51,257 nt of DNA. Origin: Fibrobacter sp. Its GTDB lineage: Bacteria; Fibrobacterota; Fibrobacteria; Fibrobacterales; Fibrobacteraceae. Shown here piece after piece: positions 48,684 through 51,257 of this stretch. The notes beneath the pieces were generated by a model. It searched no databases. It was not told the DNA's origin and worked only from the letters and a program-made list of their open reading frames with translations. The DNA is taken from the NCBI GenBank assembly GCA_024398845.1, contig JAKSIM010000017.1, positions 1 through 51,257 of the forward strand, written 5' to 3'. A program made the translations under genes and the position numbers. Numbering within the stretch: position 1 is the first letter of the stretch; every line of letters begins with the position of its first letter.

Positions 48684-49508
48684 ATGGTCTCTGTCAAACG
48701 GTTTGTGCTCGATGAACCGGCGCTCTTTAAGGCGTCGCAGGATTTTGTAGCCGCATTTGCCGATGTGGCGGACCCGATTCTTTTTGTGGCTTCTAAAGCT
48801 GCGACGGCGAATGCAAGAATTGCCTGGACGCTTTTGGGAACGGCTCTGTTCCAGAACCGCGATTACCCGCAAATAGTTTTGCTTCTCAAGGCGCTTTATG
48901 AGCAATTCCCCGACGAAAAACTCTGGACGCTCCCAGTGCCTGCAGGACGCGATATTGAAGCGGTTGTAGAATCAACATTCGGTTCCCGCAATTGGAACGT
49001 ATTCGAGCATGTGGCCGGAATCTTTTGGAGCGTTGGATTGTTTGTGCGGCACCACCCGGATTTGGAAGCTTGGGCCCGCGAACGAACTCCCGAAGACATG
49101 TGGCGAGACTTGGGCGAAATTTACTTTATGGGAAAGTCAAACCCGCGCCCCAAGGCTTGCGCTGCCATTTACCGCATGATTATGCCCGCTCCGCTAGGCC
49201 TTGGCGTGGCGTATCGCAAGTCTCGCAAAATGCCTCCGCTCCCGCTGACCATGGGGGCTAGACGCTTTTTGGCTATGCTCGGTCCTGCCAAGGATGTTGG
49301 TTTTGCCGACCTGGAACCCGAAACCAAACAGAAACTTGCGAACTCTTACTATGCGTCGCTTGTTCCCGGGAATCCATACCTTGCAGCCCATGCGCTCCAG
49401 TTCTTTTTGGAACAGGGCACATCTGATTTTATTTGCAGGGAACGCACGGAACATTGTTATACGTGCCCTTTGTACGAACATTGCAACTATGCGGAACATC
49501 ACGATTAG
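48684..49508 (+). CDS. Unknown protein with an endonuclease III-type four-cysteine motif
   Basis: 274 residues, cytoplasmic, mostly helical. The C-terminus reads CRERTEHCYTCPLYEHC, i.e. C-x6-C-x2-C-x5-C, exactly the spacing of the [4Fe-4S] loop of endonuclease III and MutY. It is preceded by VPGNPYLAAHALQFFLEQG, which sits where those enzymes have VP..HHWLILHG. I see no helix-hairpin-helix GPD motif or catalytic Lys/Asp, and the first 200 residues match nothing I know. It may be a remote member of the HhH-GPD group or a different Fe-S protein. Probably in an operon with psd. Confidence 0.75.
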   Translation: MVSVKRFVLDEPALFKASQDFVAAFADVADPILFVASKAATANARIAWTLLGTALFQNRDYPQIVLLLKALYEQFPDEKLWTLPVPAGRDIEAVVESTFGSRNWNVFEHVAGIFWSVGLFVRHHPDLEAWARERTPEDMWRDLGEIYFMGKSNPRPKACAAIYRMIMPAPLGLGVAYRKSRKMPPLPLTMGARRFLAMLGPAKDVGFADLEPETKQKLANSYYASLVPGNPYLAAHALQFFLEQGTSDFICRERTEHCYTCPLYEHCNYAEHHD

Positions 49509-49519
49509 GTTGCCTATGC

Positions 49520-49525
49520 TAAATT
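49520..49525 (+). promoter_or_regulatory. -10-like hexamer before the lipoprotein at 49534
   Basis: TAAATT (context GCTAAATTTAAAGTAT) ends 8 nt before the ATG. Confidence 0.35.
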
Positions 49526-49533
49526 TAAAGTAT

Positions 49534-50400
49534 ATGCAAAAAAGAGCTTCCAAATGGCGTTCCGCTTTGGTGACGGCTATGATGGTCGTTGTGTTGTGTG
49601 CCCTTGGAGTGACGTTGTCGGCTTGCCAAAAGAAGCCGGAACCGCCTGTGGATTATTCCGCTCTTTTGTACAAAAACATTCATCCTGTTACCGTCGCGGT
49701 TAATGACTTGCCGACTGAAACTCATGCAGCGGCCTTGGTTAAGCGGGTAGACCTCCGCTACCCGGTCATGTTGGGCGATACGCTTGATGTCTGCATTCTG
49801 GAATTCAAAAGTGACGTTTACGCCTTGGACTACTACATGAATAGTGGTCGATTCCAGGGAATTGTTCCCATTTTGCGAGGCTCTTTTTTGGAACAAAGTA
49901 TTCGTTCCGATAATCGTATTTTTATTTTCCGCCATGACAGTTTCCGCCGTTATGAACGTAGTGACCTCGAAAGTTATGTTCGACATTTTCCGGGGTATCA
50001 CGGCGGATTTCCGCAAGAATTTCTGAGTCTCCCGTTTGAAAGCCGCGAGCAAGGTCGCACTTCAATCCAGACTAGCAATTTCCTTGGGGTCAAGTCGTAC
50101 TTCCCGATGCTTGTGCAAAGCTACCGCGATGCGAACCTCCAGTGGAACGTGGCCCGCAGTTGGGAGCAGGTCGATGATTCGCTTTACTATGCTTGGTCCA
50201 GACAGCTGACTGAGGTGGAACCGCATGGCCTTATGAAGGATGTCGAAAACGTCTATTTTTCTGCGGGCGAAGGTGTGAATGGCATGGCGACTCGGCTCCC
50301 AGGTGGGCGCGTGGCCGTTGTTTGGGGCTATCTAGATTGGTTTGACTTGGAGAAAAAGTTCTTTGTCGCAAGCGACCGCATCTACGAAGCAAGGTTCTAG
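49534..50400 (+). CDS. Lipoprotein of unknown function
   Basis: 288 residues from ATG 49534 (MQKRASKWRSALVTAMMVVV), lipobox TLSAC at about 27-31; the upstream in-frame ATG at 49516 is possible. The mature protein is mixed alpha/beta: HAAALVKRVDLRYPVMLGDT, DVCILEFKSDVYALDYYMNS, FIFRHDSFRRYERSDLESYV. This resembles the DUF6599-type lipoproteins of fibre degraders only vaguely. No function can be assigned. Two tandem repeat units begin at its stop codon. Confidence 0.7.
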   Translation: MQKRASKWRSALVTAMMVVVLCALGVTLSACQKKPEPPVDYSALLYKNIHPVTVAVNDLPTETHAAALVKRVDLRYPVMLGDTLDVCILEFKSDVYALDYYMNSGRFQGIVPILRGSFLEQSIRSDNRIFIFRHDSFRRYERSDLESYVRHFPGYHGGFPQEFLSLPFESREQGRTSIQTSNFLGVKSYFPMLVQSYRDANLQWNVARSWEQVDDSLYYAWSRQLTEVEPHGLMKDVENVYFSAGEGVNGMATRLPGGRVAVVWGYLDWFDLEKKFFVASDRIYEARF

Positions 50401-50637
50401 CAACCACCAACCACTATTTTAGTAAGCAGTAAACAGTGGCTGGTAAACAGGAAAGCAAATAACAAGAGCTACATTTAGTAAATCACGAACCAACATTCCT
50501 AACCACTAACCACCAACCACTATTTTAGTAAGCAGTAAACAGTGGCTGGTAAACAGGAAAGCAAATAACAAGAGCTACATTTAGTAATTCACGAACCAAC
50601 ATTCCTAACCACTAACCACCAACCACTAATCACTTTT
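50401..50637. repeat. Two tandem 106-bp units with heptamer ends
   Basis: Units at 50401-50506 and 50507-50612 differ by one base that I can see (AGTAAATCACG versus AGTAATTCACG), followed by a partial third start (50613-50637). Each holds ACCACCAACCACTA, CAGTAAG-CAGTAAA-CAGTGG heptamers, GGTAAACAGG, GAGCTACATTTAG and CGAACCAACATTCC. The block lies directly after a lipoprotein stop and ends just before the -10 of the next gene. Confidence 0.92.
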
Positions 50638-50641
50638 TAAT

Positions 50642-50647
50642 TATATT
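50642..50647 (+). promoter_or_regulatory. -10-like hexamer before the GerW/YtfJ gene
   Basis: TATATT ends 6 nt before ATG 50654. Confidence 0.5.
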
Positions 50648-50653
50648 ATCACC

Positions 50654-50992
50654 ATGGCTATTGAAAAATTTGCAGAAACTCTTTTGGAAAAGCTCCGCTT
50701 CATCACGCAGGCAGAGACTGTTATCGGTGAACCTATCCAGGCGGGAGAATCCACTGTCGTTCCCGTGAGCCGCGTATCCGTGGGCTTCGGGCTTGGCGGG
50801 CATGCCGGCAAGGGAGAACTCACTGCATCGGGTGGTGGCGCTTCCGTGGAGCCTGTCGCGTTCCTCGTCATCAAGGGCGACGACGTGCGCGTCATGCCAA
50901 TTACCAAGGACAGCTCTTTGGTTTCCAAGGTCATGGACATCGTCCCTGATGTGGTGAACAAGTTCTCCGGCAAGAAGAGCGGCGAAGTCTAG
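50654..50992 (+). CDS. GerW/YtfJ family protein
   Basis: 112 residues. The family pattern is clear: ETVIGEPIQAGESTVVPVSR, VSVGFGLGGHAGKG, a Gly-rich turn ASGGGASVEPVAFLVIKGDD, and SSLVSKVMDIVPDVVNKF. In spore formers YtfJ/GerW is needed for spore germination, but the family also occurs in non-sporulating bacteria with unknown role. Nothing else in the window relates to sporulation. Confidence 0.88.
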   Translation: MAIEKFAETLLEKLRFITQAETVIGEPIQAGESTVVPVSRVSVGFGLGGHAGKGELTASGGGASVEPVAFLVIKGDDVRVMPITKDSSLVSKVMDIVPDVVNKFSGKKSGEV

Positions 50993-51012
50993 GCTTTTTT
51001 TGAGTTTTGAAC

Positions 51013-51122
51013 ATTTTGATGGACTAAAAATCGATTTTAGGTGATTTGGTTTATTATTTTGTTAGTTTGTTTGTAAAATGATGGAGTAAATTGAAATTTT
51101 GGTGCGTTTGGTCCATCAAAAT
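51013..51122. repeat. 110-bp element with 12-bp perfect terminal inverted repeats
   Basis: ATTTTGATGGAC (51013-51024) and its exact complement GTCCATCAAAAT (51111-51122). An internal TGATGGAGTAAA (51079-51090) repeats the end motif in direct orientation, and CTAAAA-ATCGA-TTTTAG (51024-51040) is another inverted repeat. No protein is encoded and no target-site duplication is seen. Confidence 0.6.
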
Positions 51123-51142
51123 CGCGAAAGCTTACAAAAAAT

Positions 51143-51175
51143 CCCGATGCCTAGGCACCGGGAAATTTTTTTTAT
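51143..51175. terminator. Terminator between the GerW gene and serC
   Basis: CCCGATGCC-TA-GGCACCGGG (51143-51162), with one A-C mismatch, followed by AAATTTTTTTT. It serves the plus strand; the repeat-like CTCTCTCGTCT sits just beyond, before the serC stop. Confidence 0.85.
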
Positions 51176-51195
51176 CTGAGACTCTCTCGTCTAAT

Positions 51196-51257
51196 TTAGC
51201 CGAGAATCTTCTTTTCGTAGTCGCCCATGCAGTCGACGAGGGCCTGCACGCCTTCGA
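51196..51257 (-). CDS. serC: Phosphoserine aminotransferase, last codons only
   Basis: The minus strand encodes EGVQALVDCMGDYEKKILG followed by TAA at 51196-51198. This closely resembles the SerC C-terminus (in E. coli EGVKALTDFMVEFERRHG). The rest of the gene lies beyond the right edge. The call rests on about 19 residues. Confidence 0.7.
   Translation of the reverse strand, partial: EGVQALVDCMGDYEKKILG

Noticed and set aside
50401..50637. CRISPR-like array
   Set aside because: The two 106-bp units are contiguous tandem copies with no unique spacers between constant repeats, and no cas genes are near.

Overview
The window looks like a chromosomal segment of a Fibrobacter-type bacterium (phylum Fibrobacterota). 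The case rests on families I recognise from their sequence: a TIGR02145 (Fibrobacter major paralogous domain) protein at 9299-10417, a TIGR02147 regulator at 43276-44106, a CE6-type acetylxylan esterase, a DUF2341 lipoprotein, a mitochondrial/spirochaete-type EF-G, tRNA genes without an encoded CCA, and many secreted proteins and lipoproteins. There is no phage, IS element, plasmid backbone or CRISPR array. Most genes are housekeeping, but several small regulatory modules and a striking set of intergenic repeats are present.

Layout. 1-9198 (minus strand): fusA (3' end outside the window), an EcsC-like protein, map plus a small partner, a DEAD-box helicase, and a five-gene operon purU - membrane protein - pyrE - lipoprotein - secreted protein. 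9299-10417: TIGR02145 protein. 10427-12025 (minus): TPP riboswitch, thiM, thiE. 12032-12374: repeat-only DNA. 12379-15493 (minus): secreted protein - LytR_C lipoprotein - rsfS - argS, all overlapping. 15551-16677: panD operon. Then tRNA-Leu(CAA), a SPOR protein, miaB and a HAD phosphatase. 20279-21185: exported protein and tRNA-Pro(GGG). 21200-24457 (minus): a membrane-anchored solute-binding protein coupled to a Cache-HAMP-GGDEF diguanylate cyclase. 24566-25465: Nudix-like protein and DUF3332 lipoprotein. 25538-30731: TPR lipoprotein, a kinase-like membrane protein and a GAF-type sigma-54 activator, then a consensus sigma-54 promoter driving two exported proteins. 30786-36269: tRNA-Ala(CGC) divergent from a double-length UvrA. 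36334-41722: SUMF1-domain protein, membrane protein, ychF, CE6 esterase. 41744-44106 (minus): TIGR02147 regulator coupled to a DUF2341 lipoprotein. 44229-51257: peptidase-MA-like protein, asparaginase, dtd, lipoprotein, psd, a protein with an endonuclease III-type four-cysteine motif, a lipoprotein, a GerW/YtfJ protein, and the last codons of serC.

Cross-cutting patterns. (1) Promoters read as TTGAAA/TTGACG - 17 bp - TAnnTT. At ten genes the -10-like hexamer ends only 6-8 nt before the ATG and no Shine-Dalgarno is visible, which predicts leaderless mRNAs; the sigma-54 promoter has the same geometry. (2) Two repeat families occupy intergenic DNA: 7-nt-period repeats (ACCACTA and CAGTAAR heptamers), partly arranged as 106-bp units, and a double-hairpin element whose stems covary between copies. 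A third short hairpin repeat forms the first codons of thiM, inside its riboswitch-controlled start region. (3) Terminator hairpins overlap the coding 3' ends of convergent genes.

The best candidates for undescribed biology are the kinase/sigma-54 activator locus, the solute-binding protein/diguanylate cyclase pair, the TIGR02147/lipoprotein pair, and the covarying double-hairpin repeats.
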